This document shows positions 25,521-35,321 of a DNA stretch of 64,000 nt, one piece after another (position 1 is the stretch's first letter; every line of letters starts with the position of its first letter). The notes below the pieces were generated by a model that was not told the DNA's origin, did no database searches, and saw only the letters and a program-made list of their open reading frames with translations. The position numbers were made by a program, and so were the translations under genes. Source of the stretch: Microbacterium sp. SLBN-154 (GTDB lineage Bacteria; Actinomycetota; Actinomycetes; Actinomycetales; Microbacteriaceae); the NCBI RefSeq assembly GCF_006715565.1, contig NZ_VFNL01000001.1, positions 496,001 through 560,000 on the forward strand, given 5' to 3'.

Positions 25521-27569
25521 TCAGATGTCGAGGAAGCGCACGTCTTTGGCGTTGCGCTGGATGAATCCGCGCCGCGACTCGACGTCTTCGCCCATCAGGA
25601 CCGAGAAGATCTCGTCGGCCGCCGCGGCGTCGTCGATGGTCACCTGGCGGAGGATCCGGGTCTCGGGATTCATGGTGGTCTCCCACAGCTCGTGATCGTT
25701 CATCTCACCGAGACCCTTGTAGCGCTGGATGCCGCCGTCGTTGGCCTTGGGCAGGCGGTTGCCGCGGGCCTGCCCTTCGACGAGCATCGCATCGCGCTCC
25801 CGGTCGCTGAAGGCGTACTCATGATCGGCATTCGACCACTTCAGCCGGAAGAGCGGCGGCTGTGCGAGGTAGACGTAGCCCGCCTCGATCAGTCCGCGCA
25901 TGTAACGGAAGAGGAGAGTGAGCAGCAGCGTCGTGATGTGCTGACCATCGACGTCGGCATCGGCCATGAGCACGATCTTGTGATAGCGCGCCTTCGCGAT
26001 GTCGAAGTCCTCGCCGATCCCCGTGCCGAAGGCCTGGATCATCGCCTGGACCTCTTTGTTGCCGAGTGCCCGGTCGAGGCGCGCACGCTCGACGTTGAGG
26101 ATCTTGCCCCGCAGCGCGAGGATCGCCTGGGTGCGCGGGTCGCGCCCCTGCACGGCCGATCCGCCGGCCGAGTCGCCCTCGACGAGGAAGATTTCGCTGA
26201 TCGAGGGGTCCTTGCTGGTGCAGTCCTTCAGCTTGTCGGGCATCGCCGCCGACTCGAAGACGCTCTTGCGGCGCGCGGTCTCGCGGGCCTTGCGGGCGGC
26301 GAGACGTGCGGTCGCGGCGTCGATGGCCTTGCGGATGATGTTCTTCGCCTGCACCGGATTGCGGTCGAACCAGTCGCCCAGTCGATCGCCGACGACCTTC
26401 TGCACGAACGCCTTGGCCTCGGTGTTGCCGAGCTTGGTCTTGGTCTGCCCCTCGAACTGCGGCTCGGAGAGCTTGACCGAGATGACCGCGGTGAGCCCCT
26501 CGCGGACGTCTTCGCCCGAGAGGTTCTCGTCCTTCTCCTTCAGGAGGTTGTTGGCACGGGCGTACCGGTTCACGAGCGCGGTCAGCGCCGCGCGGAACCC
26601 TTCCTCGTGCGTCCCGCCCTCGTGGGTGTTGATGGTGTTGGCGAAGGTGAACACGTTCTCGGTGTAGCTCGTGGTCCACTGCATCGCCATCTCGAGGGCG
26701 ATCTTGCGGTCGGTGTCCTCGGACTCGAACGCGATCACCTCTTCGTTGACGATCTCGGCTCGGCGCACCTTGTTGAGGTACTCGACGTAGTCGACCAGCC
26801 CGCGCTCGTAGAAGAAGCTGTCACGCGGATGGTGCGGCTTCTCCTCGCCCGACTCGTCGGCCTCGACCGACACAGCGCTCTCGCGCTCGTCGCTCAGGGT
26901 GATCCGCAGCCCCTTGTTGAGGAACGCCATCTGCTGGAAGCGGGTGCGCAGGGTCTCGTAGTCGAAGTCGACCGTGTCGAAGATGCCGGCGTCTGGCCAG
27001 AACGTCACCGTCGTTCCGGTCTGGTCGCTCGGCTCGTCCTTCGACAGGGGCGCCTGCGGTACGCCGCCGTTGCGGTACGACTGCCGCCACACGTGGCCTT
27101 GACGGCGCACCTCGACCTCGAGGCGAGACGACAGCGCGTTCACGACCGACGAACCGACGCCGTGCAGACCACCCGAGACCGCGTACCCGCCGCCGCCGAA
27201 CTTTCCGCCGGCGTGCAGGACGGTCAGCACGACCTCGACGGTGGACTTGCCCTCGGTGCGGTGCATGTCGACGGGGATGCCACGGCCGTTGTCGATCACG
27301 CGGATGGCGCCGTCTTCGAGGATCGTGACCTCGATCGCATCGCAGTAGCCCGCAAGCGCCTCATCGACGGCGTTGTCGACGATCTCGTAGACCAGGTGGT
27401 GCAGGCCGCGCTCGCCGGTCGAGCCGATGTACATGCCCGGGCGTTTGCGGACCGCTTCGAGGCCCTCGAGCACCTGGATGTCGTCGGCTCCGTATTCGCC
27501 TGCCACGCGGTTGTCCGCGGAACGCGGCTCGGTGCTTTCGGGAACGCTTTCAGGGGTCACAGACGTCAT
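25521..27569 (-). CDS. gyrB: DNA gyrase subunit B
   Basis: 682 residues from ATG 27569; an in-frame GTG at 27587 is possible, but the family usually starts close to MTSVTPE. The GHKL ATPase has [29 protein letters not shown] and [22 protein letters not shown]. The TOPRIM domain has [20 protein letters not shown] and DADVDGQHI. It ends RFLDI, as usual. With GyrA it forms the A2B2 gyrase that introduces negative supercoils. A minus-strand TAGACT some 50 bases upstream is a likely -10 box. Confidence 0.98.
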   Translation of the reverse strand: MTSVTPESVPESTEPRSADNRVAGEYGADDIQVLEGLEAVRKRPGMYIGSTGERGLHHLVYEIVDNAVDEALAGYCDAIEVTILEDGAIRVIDNGRGIPVDMHRTEGKSTVEVVLTVLHAGGKFGGGGYAVSGGLHGVGSSVVNALSSRLEVEVRRQGHVWRQSYRNGGVPQAPLSKDEPSDQTGTTVTFWPDAGIFDTVDFDYETLRTRFQQMAFLNKGLRITLSDERESAVSVEADESGEEKPHHPRDSFFYERGLVDYVEYLNKVRRAEIVNEEVIAFESEDTDRKIALEMAMQWTTSYTENVFTFANTINTHEGGTHEEGFRAALTALVNRYARANNLLKEKDENLSGEDVREGLTAVISVKLSEPQFEGQTKTKLGNTEAKAFVQKVVGDRLGDWFDRNPVQAKNIIRKAIDAATARLAARKARETARRKSVFESAAMPDKLKDCTSKDPSISEIFLVEGDSAGGSAVQGRDPRTQAILALRGKILNVERARLDRALGNKEVQAMIQAFGTGIGEDFDIAKARYHKIVLMADADVDGQHITTLLLTLLFRYMRGLIEAGYVYLAQPPLFRLKWSNADHEYAFSDRERDAMLVEGQARGNRLPKANDGGIQRYKGLGEMNDHELWETTMNPETRILRQVTIDDAAAADEIFSVLMGEDVESRRGFIQRNAKDVRFLDI

Positions 27570-27690
27570 AGATTTCCAGCGCTCCACATCGGTTCACGAA
27601 CCTTCACAGTCTATCAAGCCGATGACTCGTTTCACGCCCTCTACGCCGCTGTGGCGGCATGAAATGCGCCCGGACAGGATCGGACGTGGC

Positions 27691-28188
27691 TCAACCGTAG
27701 GTATCGCGCGGACCGCGCCCTGGAATGGCTCTCGGACCCCATTTCCAGGAGGGGACGTCCGGTCCGATGAAACGGATGGACTCCACACCCGCCTCGGGAT
27801 AGCGGCGAACGATCTCCGACAGGATGTGCGCGCGCATCAGCTGCAGTTGCTTGGCCCAGGCCGTCGAGTCGGCCTGGACGGTGAGGATGCCGCGATCGAA
27901 GGCGACCGGACGGGTGTGGTGCGCGGTGTTGTCGCCTGCCACCTCGTTCCATGTGCGCACCACGTCTTCCCGGGCCAGCTGGGGCTCCCACCCGGCTTGC
28001 CGGGTGAGGTCGGCCAGCACATCGGCCACACCTTTGGGGTCGCGCCCCGGCGCGAAGGGCTGATGCGCCTCGTCGACGTCTCGTGTGCGACGGCGACGAC
28101 GCAGTGCGCGGGGCGAGGGGTCGAGACCGCGCAGTCGCAGATAGGTGGCGATCGTCTCGGGAACCGATTCGGCGTCGGGCTCAGTCAT
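27691..28188 (-). CDS. DUF721 (DciA-like) protein
   Basis: 165 residues. The DUF721 core is GWEPQLAREDVVRTWNEVAGDNTAHHTRPVAFDRGILTVQADSTAWAKQLQLMR (pieces of about residues 65-120), preceded by a basic Arg-rich N-terminal region. DciA proteins help load the DnaB helicase in bacteria without DnaC. Actinobacterial members sit between recF and gyrB exactly as here. Its first eight bases overlap the recF end. Confidence 0.88.
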   Translation of the reverse strand: MTEPDAESVPETIATYLRLRGLDPSPRALRRRRRTRDVDEAHQPFAPGRDPKGVADVLADLTRQAGWEPQLAREDVVRTWNEVAGDNTAHHTRPVAFDRGILTVQADSTAWAKQLQLMRAHILSEIVRRYPEAGVESIRFIGPDVPSWKWGPRAIPGRGPRDTYG

Positions 28189-29434
28189 TCACGCCGCCCC
28201 CGTCGACCGGGTCGACCGAGTCGACGACGATGGCCGCCGACGCCGGGGACCCGGAGTCCTCGGGACCGAAGATCTCGCCCGCCTCGACTCGGAGTGTGTG
28301 CGCGCGCAGCGCGCCGGGCACGTCGGCGCCGACCGCTGCCGTGACGATCACCTGCTCGAACCCCGCCGTCAGCTCCGCCAGGCGTCCCCGACGCCCGCTG
28401 TCGAGTTCGGCGAAGACGTCGTCGAGGATGACGATCGGATCGCCGAGCTGCGAGTCGGCCCGCAGCAGCTCGGCCGACGCGAGACGCAGCGACAGGGCGA
28501 CCGACCACGACTCGCCGTGCGATGCGTAGCCCTTGACGGGCAGTCCGCGCACGCGCAGGACGAGGTCGTCTCGATGGGGACCGACGAGGGTGACGCCGCG
28601 GTCGAGCTCGGCGGGACGCCGCGCTGCCAGCGCGGCGCGGAACTGTGCGACGACGTCGGCCGTCGGGGGAACGGTCGCAGACGCGGCATCCCTCCTCGGC
28701 TCGTCCGCGGCGGCGTCGTCGTCGGAGTCGGAATCGCGCGAGAACGACAGGGCCCATTCGAGCTCGGGACGATGATCCTCACCCGCGATCGCACGGTACG
28801 CCGCGGCGACAGGCGGGGTGAGATCGGCGGCGAGCGCGATCCGCGCACGGATGATCTCGGTTCCGAGTGCGACGAGCTTGTCGTCCCACACATCGAGGGT
28901 CGAAAGCGCGTCGGCTTTGAGCCCTCGGGCGCGCGCCGACTTCAGCAGTGCGGTGCGCTGCTTGAGCACGCGATCGTAGTCGGCCAGGACTCCGGCCATG
29001 CGCGGGGTTTGCTGAACGAGCAGCTGATCGGCGAAACGGCGTCGCGCCGACGGATCGCCGCGAACGATCTGAAGATCCTCGGGGGCGAACAGCACCACTT
29101 GCGCGTAGCGCGGCAATTCGGCGGTGCGCACCGGGGCACCATTGACACGTGCCTTGTTGGATCCCTGTCGATTGACCTGGGCCTCGAGCTGCACGCGACG
29201 CTCGCCGTGGGCGAGACGTGCACGCACGATCGCGTATTCGGCTCCGTCGCGCACCATCGGCGCATCACTTGAGACTCGATGCGACCCCAGGGTGGCGAAG
29301 AAGGCGATCGCCTCGACGAGATTCGTCTTCCCCTGCCCGTTCTTGCCGACGAAGACGTTGGGACCGGGGACCAGGGTCAGGTCGACGGCCGCGTAGTTGC
29401 GGAAGTCGACGAGGCTCAGGTGCTCCACGATCAC
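28181..29434 (-). CDS. recF: DNA replication and repair protein RecF
   Basis: 417 residues with the SMC-like ATPase motifs: Walker A GKNGQGKTN (30-38), signature LSLRLASAELL and Walker B PIVILDDVFAELD. It loads RecA at gaps and helps restart forks. The start is GTG 29434, with a TAGGCT -10 six bases upstream, so it may be transcribed as a leaderless mRNA independently of dnaN, 51 bases away. Residues around 245-265 form a charged Asp/Glu insert. Confidence 0.97.
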   Translation of the reverse strand: MIVEHLSLVDFRNYAAVDLTLVPGPNVFVGKNGQGKTNLVEAIAFFATLGSHRVSSDAPMVRDGAEYAIVRARLAHGERRVQLEAQVNRQGSNKARVNGAPVRTAELPRYAQVVLFAPEDLQIVRGDPSARRRFADQLLVQQTPRMAGVLADYDRVLKQRTALLKSARARGLKADALSTLDVWDDKLVALGTEIIRARIALAADLTPPVAAAYRAIAGEDHRPELEWALSFSRDSDSDDDAAADEPRRDAASATVPPTADVVAQFRAALAARRPAELDRGVTLVGPHRDDLVLRVRGLPVKGYASHGESWSVALSLRLASAELLRADSQLGDPIVILDDVFAELDSGRRGRLAELTAGFEQVIVTAAVGADVPGALRAHTLRVEAGEIFGPEDSGSPASAAIVVDSVDPVDGGGVND

Positions 29435-29440
29435 CGTGAC

Positions 29441-29446
29441 AGCCTA
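29441..29446 (-). promoter_or_regulatory. -10 box TAGGCT of recF, leaderless type
   Basis: On the minus strand TAGGCT is followed by GTCACG and the GTG start at 29434. Confidence 0.5.
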
Positions 29447-29485
29447 GTTCGACGCTCCGACGTCGTCCCCGGGACCCGGATCGAG

Positions 29486-30637
29486 TCAGCGCAGCAGCAG
29501 GTTCGGCTGCAGCAGGTACTTGAACGACTCCGCGCCACCCTTGTCGACCGAGGTCTGCGGGGTGATCAGCACCGGGCTCAGCTTGTTGGCGTTCTCGCTC
29601 GAGGTGAACGTGATGCGGGTGAACTCGCTGCGCACTGCGCCCAGGGATTCGAGGAGGTACTGCGGGTTCAGACCCAGCGTCACATCGTCGCCGACGAGCG
29701 TGGCGTCCACCGACTCGGTCGCGCGGGCCTGCTCGGTGCCCGACGCGTCCATGGCGACCCCCTCCGACGTGAAGGTGAACCGCAGCGGTGCGGAACGGTC
29801 GAGCACGAGGGAGACGCGACGCACGGCCTCGGCCAGCTCGGCGGTGTTGACCACCGCGTGGTGCTCGGTCTGCTCGGGGAACAGACGTCGCACGGGCGGG
29901 AAGTTCCCCTTGATCAGCAGGGAGGTCACCGTCTTGTTGCCGGCAGTGAAGGCGATGATCTCGCGGTCACCCGCGCCCGAGAAGGCGATCGAGATGTCGC
30001 CGCCGTGGGCGAAGGTCTTGCCCACCTCGGTCAGGGTGCGCGCGGGAACCAGAGCGGTGGTGGCCTCATCGGATGCCGCAGAGCCGCCATCCCACGGGAT
30101 CTCACGCAGCGCCACGCGGTACCGGTCTGTTGCGACGAGGCTGAGCCGGGTACCGGTGACCTCGAGCTGGACGCCCGTGAGGACGGGGGTGACGTCATCA
30201 CGGGATGCCGCGAAAGCCACCTGCGCGATGGCGGTGGCGAAGTCCTCCGCGGGCACGAGGCCCGATTCGCCCGTGACCTCGGGGATCGCCGGGTACTCCT
30301 GCACCGGCATCGACGACAGCGTGAAGCGCGCCGACCCGCACGTAAGGAGGATCCCGCCGTCATCCTCCACCGCGATCTGGATCGGGGCGTTGGGCAGGCG
30401 GCTGGCGATCTCGGAGAGCAGGCGTCCGTGGACGAGGATCGTTCCGGGCTCATCGACCGTGGCGTCGATCGTCGTACGAGCCGACGCTTCGTAGTCGAAC
30501 GCCGACAGAGACAGTCCGGACTCACCCGCCTCGATGAGCACACCGGCCAGGATCGGCTGCGGATTGCGCTGCGGAAGGAGCTTCACCACGAATGACACGG
30601 CTTCGCTGAACACATCGCGATTGACGTGGAACTTCAC
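29486..30637 (-). CDS. dnaN: DNA polymerase III sliding clamp (beta subunit)
   Basis: 383 residues, GTG start at 30637 with GGGAG six bases upstream. Three clamp domains are recognisable (MKFHVNRDVFSEAVSFVVK; ARTLTEVGKTF; the C-terminal LNPQYLLESLGAV and PVLIT). It forms the ring that holds polymerase III on DNA. The gene reads away from oriC and directly borders it. There is no gnd between dnaN and recF, unlike in some streptomycetes. Confidence 0.97.
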   Translation of the reverse strand: MKFHVNRDVFSEAVSFVVKLLPQRNPQPILAGVLIEAGESGLSLSAFDYEASARTTIDATVDEPGTILVHGRLLSEIASRLPNAPIQIAVEDDGGILLTCGSARFTLSSMPVQEYPAIPEVTGESGLVPAEDFATAIAQVAFAASRDDVTPVLTGVQLEVTGTRLSLVATDRYRVALREIPWDGGSAASDEATTALVPARTLTEVGKTFAHGGDISIAFSGAGDREIIAFTAGNKTVTSLLIKGNFPPVRRLFPEQTEHHAVVNTAELAEAVRRVSLVLDRSAPLRFTFTSEGVAMDASGTEQARATESVDATLVGDDVTLGLNPQYLLESLGAVRSEFTRITFTSSENANKLSPVLITPQTSVDKGGAESFKYLLQPNLLLR

Positions 30638-31109
30638 GGGTGCTCCCTCGACGTCGGGCTGGGCCTTCTCATGCTAGTAGTCGGCCTCGCCCATGCTAGT
30701 GCCCGCATCAAGCCGCATCCGGACGTGTTCTCCCCACGGACCGAGCCTGTGGAGGTGATCGGATGAGCTTTCTCTAGATCTTTCTCTGTCTTCTTGTTAA
30801 CAGCTGTGGAAACTGTGGAGAACCGGCTCGATGCCACTCAGCACAGGGGAACTACACGTATGTGAGTTGTGGAGCGGCTGCGGACGAGGGGGTGAACAGT
30901 CCGAGCGCTGACGCCGGGTTATCCCCAGTTCTCCACAGGTAGGTGCAAAGCGTGCACAGTGATTCCGCAGGGCTACGGAGTTATCCACAAGTTTTCCACA
31001 CTGTGAGGAACCGGATAATGGCGTCGTCCAGGGGGTCGTGTCAAGCACGGATTACGGCATACGCCGTTGCACGACGCCGCGTCGCATGCGGCATGGGAAA
31101 TCGGTTCGG
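30638..31109. other. oriC: Origin of replication oriC
   Basis: A 472-bp gene-free region between dnaA and dnaN, the usual actinobacterial origin site. It contains one perfect DnaA box TTATCCACA (30981-30989) and close variants at 30748-30756, 30805-30813, 30814-30822, 30868-30876, 30919-30927, 30929-30937 and 30992-31000. They point in both orientations. An AT-richer patch at 30763-30800 (CTTTCTCTAGATCTTTCTCT and what follows) is the best unwinding-element candidate. Flanking gyrase, dnaN and parAB genes support the call. Confidence 0.9.
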
Positions 31110-32561
31110 TCAGCGTCCGCCGCGACCCAGCTGCGTGGTGATCTCGGTCACCTGGTTGTAGATCGAGCGGCGTTCCTTCATCAGGTCGCTGATCTTCTTG
31201 TAGGCGTACATCACCGTCGTGTGATCACGGTTTCCGAAGAGCTGTCCGATTTTCGGCAGCGACAGGTTGGTGCGTTCCCGACAGAGGTACATCGCGATCT
31301 GTCTCGCGGTCGCCACGGCCTGGGATCTGCTTGAGCCGTAGAGGTCGTCGACGGTCAGTTTGAAGTACTGAGCGGTCGCCGTGATGATGTCGGTCGGCGA
31401 GATGATGTTCGCGTCATCCTGATCGACGATGTCTCGCAGCACCGTCTGGGCGAGGGACATGTCCAGACTCGAGCGGTTGAGACTGGCGAACGCCGACACG
31501 CGGATCAGGGCGCCCTCGAGTTCGCGGATGTTGCTGGAGACGACGGTGGCGATGTATTCGAGCACCTCGTCGGGGATGTGCAACCGCTCCGACTGCGCCT
31601 TCTTGCGGAGGATGGCGATGCGTGTCTCGAGGTCGGGGGCCTGCACGTCGGTGATGAGACCCCACTCGAACCGGCTGCGCATGCGGTCTTCGAAGCCGGT
31701 GAGGTGCTTGGGCGGCACATCGCTGGTGATCACGACCTGCTTGTCGTGGTCATGCAGTGTGTTGAACGTGTGGAAGAAGGCCTCCTGCGTCTCGGCACGG
31801 CCCTGGAGGAATTGGATGTCGTCGATGAGGAGGATGTCGACATCGCGATACCTGGCCTGGAAGGCCGATCCGCGGTTGTTGGCGATCGAGTTGATGAAGT
31901 CGTTCGTGAACTCTTCGCTCGAGACGTATCGGACCTTGATGCCGGCGTAGAGGCTGATCGCGTAGTCGCCGATGGCGTGCAGCAGGTGAGTCTTCCCGAG
32001 CCCGGAGTCGCCGTAGATGAACAGCGGGTTATAGGCCTTGGCCGGAGCCTCGGCGACGGCGACCGCCGCGGCATGGGCGAACCGGTTGGACTGTCCGATG
32101 ACGAAGTTGTCGAAGGTGTACTTCGGATTCAGTCGCGTGTCGGTGCGCGACACGGATGCAGGTTCCACGGGTTCTTCACGCGGCGACCGGATCGGGGTGA
32201 GCGTGGCGGTGACCGTCGGCGCCGAGCCGTTGGATTCCACCGCTGCTGCCTGCGCGACCGGGGCGGACATCGGCGTAGCCACCAGGTCGGGATTGACCAC
32301 GACCCGGAAAGCACTGGCTGCCGGACTGCCGTCGACATCCACGCGGGAGAGTGCCTCGAGGAGTGGTGCGCGCATGCGCTTGTTCACCTGTGCAGCGGTG
32401 AGGTCGTTGGGGACGTCGAGGTAGAGCGTTCCGCCGATGACACCCTGAGGGACGGCGAGGTTCAGGAAGCCGTGGAGCTGCGGGGTGACACGTTCGTCCG
32501 TCGCCAGAATCTCCATGACGGCAGGCCAGAACGGTACATCTGGTGCGTCCTGCTCGGCCAT
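31110..32561 (-). CDS. dnaA: Chromosomal replication initiator DnaA
   Basis: 483 residues from ATG 32561 (GGGGGG upstream). The frame extends further up but through the promoter and a DnaA box. Domain I is ~1-80 and a variable Pro/Ala-rich domain II ~95-140. The AAA+ domain has Walker [10 protein letters not shown] (184-192) and Walker [10 protein letters not shown]. The C-terminal DNA-binding domain carries [23 protein letters not shown]. It binds the boxes in oriC and opens the origin. It is read away from rpmH. Confidence 0.98.
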   Translation of the reverse strand: MAEQDAPDVPFWPAVMEILATDERVTPQLHGFLNLAVPQGVIGGTLYLDVPNDLTAAQVNKRMRAPLLEALSRVDVDGSPAASAFRVVVNPDLVATPMSAPVAQAAAVESNGSAPTVTATLTPIRSPREEPVEPASVSRTDTRLNPKYTFDNFVIGQSNRFAHAAAVAVAEAPAKAYNPLFIYGDSGLGKTHLLHAIGDYAISLYAGIKVRYVSSEEFTNDFINSIANNRGSAFQARYRDVDILLIDDIQFLQGRAETQEAFFHTFNTLHDHDKQVVITSDVPPKHLTGFEDRMRSRFEWGLITDVQAPDLETRIAILRKKAQSERLHIPDEVLEYIATVVSSNIRELEGALIRVSAFASLNRSSLDMSLAQTVLRDIVDQDDANIISPTDIITATAQYFKLTVDDLYGSSRSQAVATARQIAMYLCRERTNLSLPKIGQLFGNRDHTTVMYAYKKISDLMKERRSIYNQVTEITTQLGRGGR

Positions 32562-32887
32562 GTGCCCCCCGGGTGAGATTCGCGGTCCCAGGCCGTGCGG
32601 AGTCGACACGCCGGGCCTGTGGATAACTGCCGGAGCCACGCTAGTCAGCGCAGGTCGCGGGAGCAAACTCCACTGTATGGCGCGGCGGCGTGTCGTGCCA
32701 CTGCCGAAGTAGGTCACACTGGTAATGCGACGAGAAGCCCGCAGAGCGCGTCGGTTTGAGTTCTCAGGCATCTCGACGTAGCCTTAGTCGGTTGACTTAT
32801 GCCCTCGTGGCAGTCCCCGTAACGTCGTCCCCGGTCCTCCAAGGGTAGAACCCCGTCCCGGTGACACCTGATCCGGAGTTGATCTCT
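32562..32887. other. 326-bp dnaA-rpmH divergent regulatory region
   Basis: No gene is seen. It holds the dnaA promoter with its DnaA box on the left. On the right are candidate rpmH promoters: TTTGAG-N18-TAGCCT (32755-32784) and a TTGACT hexamer at 32792-32797 without a clear -10. The 5' leader of rpmH would be about 95 bases. Confidence 0.5.
32618..32666 (-). promoter_or_regulatory. dnaA promoter with DnaA box at the transcription start
   Basis: Minus strand: -35 TTGCTC (32661-32666), 17-base spacer, -10 TAGCGT (32638-32643). A perfect DnaA box TTATCCACA (plus-strand 32618-32626) lies about six bases past the expected start site. This arrangement fits repression of dnaA by its own product. 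Confidence 0.65.
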
Positions 32888-33025
32888 ATGAGCAAGCGCA
32901 CCTACCAGCCCAACAACCGTCGCCGGGCCAAGAAGCACGGCTTCCGCGCCCGCATGCGCACCCGCGCCGGCCGCGCCATCCTCTCGGCTCGCCGCTCCAA
33001 GGGGCGCACCGAGCTCTCCGCCTGA
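32888..33025 (+). CDS. rpmH: 50S ribosomal protein L34
   Basis: 45 residues, very basic: begins [20 protein letters not shown] and contains [18 protein letters not shown]. It is a full-length match to the L34 pattern, too short to stand out among long frames. It is the first gene of the rpmH-rnpA-yidD-yidC-jag-rsmG cluster. Confidence 0.98.
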   Translation: MSKRTYQPNNRRRAKKHGFRARMRTRAGRAILSARRSKGRTELSA

Positions 33026-33033
33026 TCTGACCG

Positions 33034-33372
33034 GTGCTCGCGCGGTCGCATCGGCTCACCCGCGGATCGGACTATAAAGCTGTCGTCCGGCGGGGGCGCC
33101 GCTGTGCAGGCGCTCATACCGTGACGTATTCGATGCGCGCCGCGGACTCCACCGCACCCAGGTTCGGTTTCATCGTCAGCCGGCAGGTCGGCGGCGCGGT
33201 CGTACGCAACACTGTTCGGCGACGGCTGAAAGCGGTGTGTGCAGAGGCGTTGCCCGATGTCGACGAGGGACGGGACATCGTCATCCGCGCCCTTCCCAGT
33301 GCGGCGAACGCGACGTTCGCCGACCTTCGCGACGAAGTCACCCGGTGCCTGTCGCGGAAGATCGCGTCATGA
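33034..33372 (+). CDS. rnpA: Ribonuclease P protein component
   Basis: 112 residues from GTG 33034, eight bases after rpmH. The family motif is VVRNTVRRRLKAVCAEAL (RNR-type), with PRFGFIVSRQVGGA before it. It assists the RNA subunit in trimming tRNA 5' leaders. It overlaps yidD by four bases (ATGA). Confidence 0.95.
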   Translation: MLARSHRLTRGSDYKAVVRRGRRCAGAHTVTYSMRAADSTAPRFGFIVSRQVGGAVVRNTVRRRLKAVCAEALPDVDEGRDIVIRALPSAANATFADLRDEVTRCLSRKIAS

Positions 33373-33725
33373 GCGTTCTGCCGGCCTATGCCCGTGGCGA
33401 GGCGCACTTCGACGCATCCGCTCTTCTCTCCTCGGTGCCGCTCCTTCCTCGCAACGCGCTTCTCGGTCTTCTCCATGCCTACCGTGCGACGATCTCCCAC
33501 ACGTACGGTGATGTGTGCAAGTACTACCCGTCTTGTTCGGCCTATGCGGTCGGTGCGGTGCAGCAGCACGGCGCGATTGTCGGGACGGCCATGACGGCGG
33601 CGCGACTTGCGCGCTGCCACCCCTGGGCGAAGGGCGGCGTCGATGACGTTCCTCTCCGCCCCGACTTCCGTCACGGCATCACCCCTCACGGCTTCGTCGT
33701 GCCTGCCACCCCTGGAAAGGACTGA
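33369..33725 (+). CDS. yidD: Membrane protein insertion efficiency factor YidD
   Basis: 118 residues from ATG 33369. YidD family motif: LLGLLHAYRATISHTYGDVCKYYPSCSAYAVGAVQQHG, cited in part, with the conserved cysteines in CKYYPSCS. The later block RLARCHPWAKGGVDDVP is also diagnostic. A peripheral membrane protein that aids YidC. The N-terminal ~25 residues are longer than the E. coli form. Confidence 0.95.
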   Translation: MSVLPAYARGEAHFDASALLSSVPLLPRNALLGLLHAYRATISHTYGDVCKYYPSCSAYAVGAVQQHGAIVGTAMTAARLARCHPWAKGGVDDVPLRPDFRHGITPHGFVVPATPGKD

Positions 33726-33733
33726 TCCGTCAC

Positions 33734-34783
33734 ATGGATCTCATCGGCATCATCCTCTGGCCACTGAAATGGGTGGTCGAGCTCGTGCTCGTCGCGTGGC
33801 ACACGCTCTTCACCGCGGTGGGCCTCCCGCCCGCAGACGGCATCACGTGGGTGCTTTCGATCGTCGGTCTCGTCATCGTGGTGCGGGCGGCGCTGATTCC
33901 GCTGTTCGTGCGGCAGATCAAGAGCCAGCGCAAGATGATGGAGATCGCTCCTGAACTGCGGAAGGTTCAGGAGAAGTACCGGGGCAAGCGTGATCAGCTC
34001 TCTCGCGAGGCGATGAGCCGTGAGACGATGGCGCTGTACAAGAAGCACGGTACGACGCCGGTCTCGAGCTGTCTGCCGCTGCTGGTGCAGATGCCGATCT
34101 TCTTCGCGCTGTTCAGTGTGCTCAACGACGTGCGTTTCATCGCCGACCGACCGGATTTTGCTGGTGTCGGCCTGCTCAACAATGAGCTGACGCAGCAGTT
34201 CTACGACGCCAAACTCTTCGGCGTCGCGTCGCTCCACGAGACCTTGATCGACGCGTTCAACAGTCAGAACACCGTTGCGATCATCATCCTGCTCACCCTC
34301 GTGGTGCTGATGATCGTTTCGCAGTTCTTCACCCAGTTGCAGATCATCTCGAAGAACCTGTCCCCCGAGGCCAAGACCGGCCAGGCGTATCAGATGCAGA
34401 AGGTCATGCTCTACGTCCTGCCGTTCGCCTTCGTGTTCTCGGGTGTCTTCTTCCCGCTCGGTGTCGTCATCTACTGGTTCGTGTCGAACCTGTGGACGAT
34501 GGGTCAGCAGTTCCTCGTCATCCGTGAGATGCCGACGCCTGGTTCGGATGCCGCGAAGGCACGTGAGGAGCGACTCGCGCGAAAGGGCAAGGCCATCGAT
34601 TCGTCGGGCAAGGTCGTCCCGATCGAGAAGTTCCAGGCCGAGCAGCAGCGACTGCTCGAAGAGGCCGAGCGGGCGAAGGCGACGCAGCCTAAGCGTCAGC
34701 AGCCGATGAGCAAGCAGCGAGCCAAGAAGCAGCAGCGTCCGAATTCGCAGGCGGGGCAGAAGCCCGATCCTGCGGCGAGCTGA
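33734..34783 (+). CDS. yidC: Membrane protein insertase YidC
   Basis: 349 residues of the short, Gram-positive Oxa1/YidC type, without the large periplasmic domain. About five membrane helices are visible, with the hydrophilic-groove arginine region (IVGLVIVVRAALIPLFVRQIKSQRKM) and the KKHGTTPVSSCLPLLVQMPIFFALF hairpin. A long Lys/Arg/Gln-rich C-terminal tail (from ~residue 275) could contact ribosomes. It inserts and folds membrane proteins with or without SecYEG. Confidence 0.96.
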   Translation: MDLIGIILWPLKWVVELVLVAWHTLFTAVGLPPADGITWVLSIVGLVIVVRAALIPLFVRQIKSQRKMMEIAPELRKVQEKYRGKRDQLSREAMSRETMALYKKHGTTPVSSCLPLLVQMPIFFALFSVLNDVRFIADRPDFAGVGLLNNELTQQFYDAKLFGVASLHETLIDAFNSQNTVAIIILLTLVVLMIVSQFFTQLQIISKNLSPEAKTGQAYQMQKVMLYVLPFAFVFSGVFFPLGVVIYWFVSNLWTMGQQFLVIREMPTPGSDAAKAREERLARKGKAIDSSGKVVPIEKFQAEQQRLLEEAERAKATQPKRQQPMSKQRAKKQQRPNSQAGQKPDPAAS

Positions 34784-34811
34784 TCCCAACCCTCCCCCTC
34801 GAAGGAAACCC

Positions 34812-35321
34812 ATGTCTGACGTCGCGCCTGTTGACGCACGCCCACACCGCGAAGAGCCGTCCGTCGAGCAGCTGGAGGAGGAGGGCGATATCGCCGCCGA
34901 CTTCATCGAGGGGCTCCTCGACATCGCGGACGTCGACGGCGACCTGACTTTGGACGTCCGTGGAGGTCGTCCGTACGTGTCGGTCGAGGGTGACACGGGG
35001 CAATCGCTTTCCCTCCTGTCGGACCCCGACACCGTGCAGGCGCTCCAGGAGTTGACGCGCATCGCGGTGCAGAATCGTACCGGGCGGCTGTCGCGCGTCA
35101 TTCTCGACATCGGTGGTTCGCGCGATGCACGTCAGCGCGAGCTGGAGAAGCTCGTGGACCGGGCGGCCGCGCGTCTGGACGAGGGAGCGACGCAGGCCTC
35201 TCTGCCGGCGATGTCGAGCTACGAGCGCAAGCTCATCCACGACATCGTCGCTGAGCGTGGGCTCGTGTCGGAGTCGTACGGCGAGGGTGCAGACCGTCAC
35301 ACCGTCATCCGACGTGGCTGA
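34812..35321 (+). CDS. jag: Jag/KhpB-type KH-R3H RNA-binding protein
   Basis: 169 residues with good GAAGGA ribosome-binding site. A KH-like domain covers the middle (DGDLTLDVRGGRPYVSVEGDTGQSLSLLSD). The R3H domain is at the end (MSSYERKLIHDIVAERGLVSESYGEGADRHTVI). Relatives bind RNA and affect cell division and wall synthesis. Always found after yidC. Its stop lies inside the start of rsmG. Confidence 0.93.
   Translation: MSDVAPVDARPHREEPSVEQLEEEGDIAADFIEGLLDIADVDGDLTLDVRGGRPYVSVEGDTGQSLSLLSDPDTVQALQELTRIAVQNRTGRLSRVILDIGGSRDARQRELEKLVDRAAARLDEGATQASLPAMSSYERKLIHDIVAERGLVSESYGEGADRHTVIRRG

Noticed and set aside
23405..25564. 719-residue plus-strand frame over gyrA
   Set aside because: Antisense shadow of a gene of certain identity.
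27570..27587. GTG start six codons upstream for gyrB
   Set aside because: Kept as an alternative only; the ATG at 27569 gives the usual family N-terminus.
27598..27609. Near-palindrome GGTTCGTGAACC before gyrB as a LexA box
   Set aside because: Actinobacterial SOS boxes read GAAC-N4-GTTC; here the half-sites are in the opposite order.
25407..27662. 751-residue plus-strand frame over gyrB
   Set aside because: Antisense shadow; no family resemblance.
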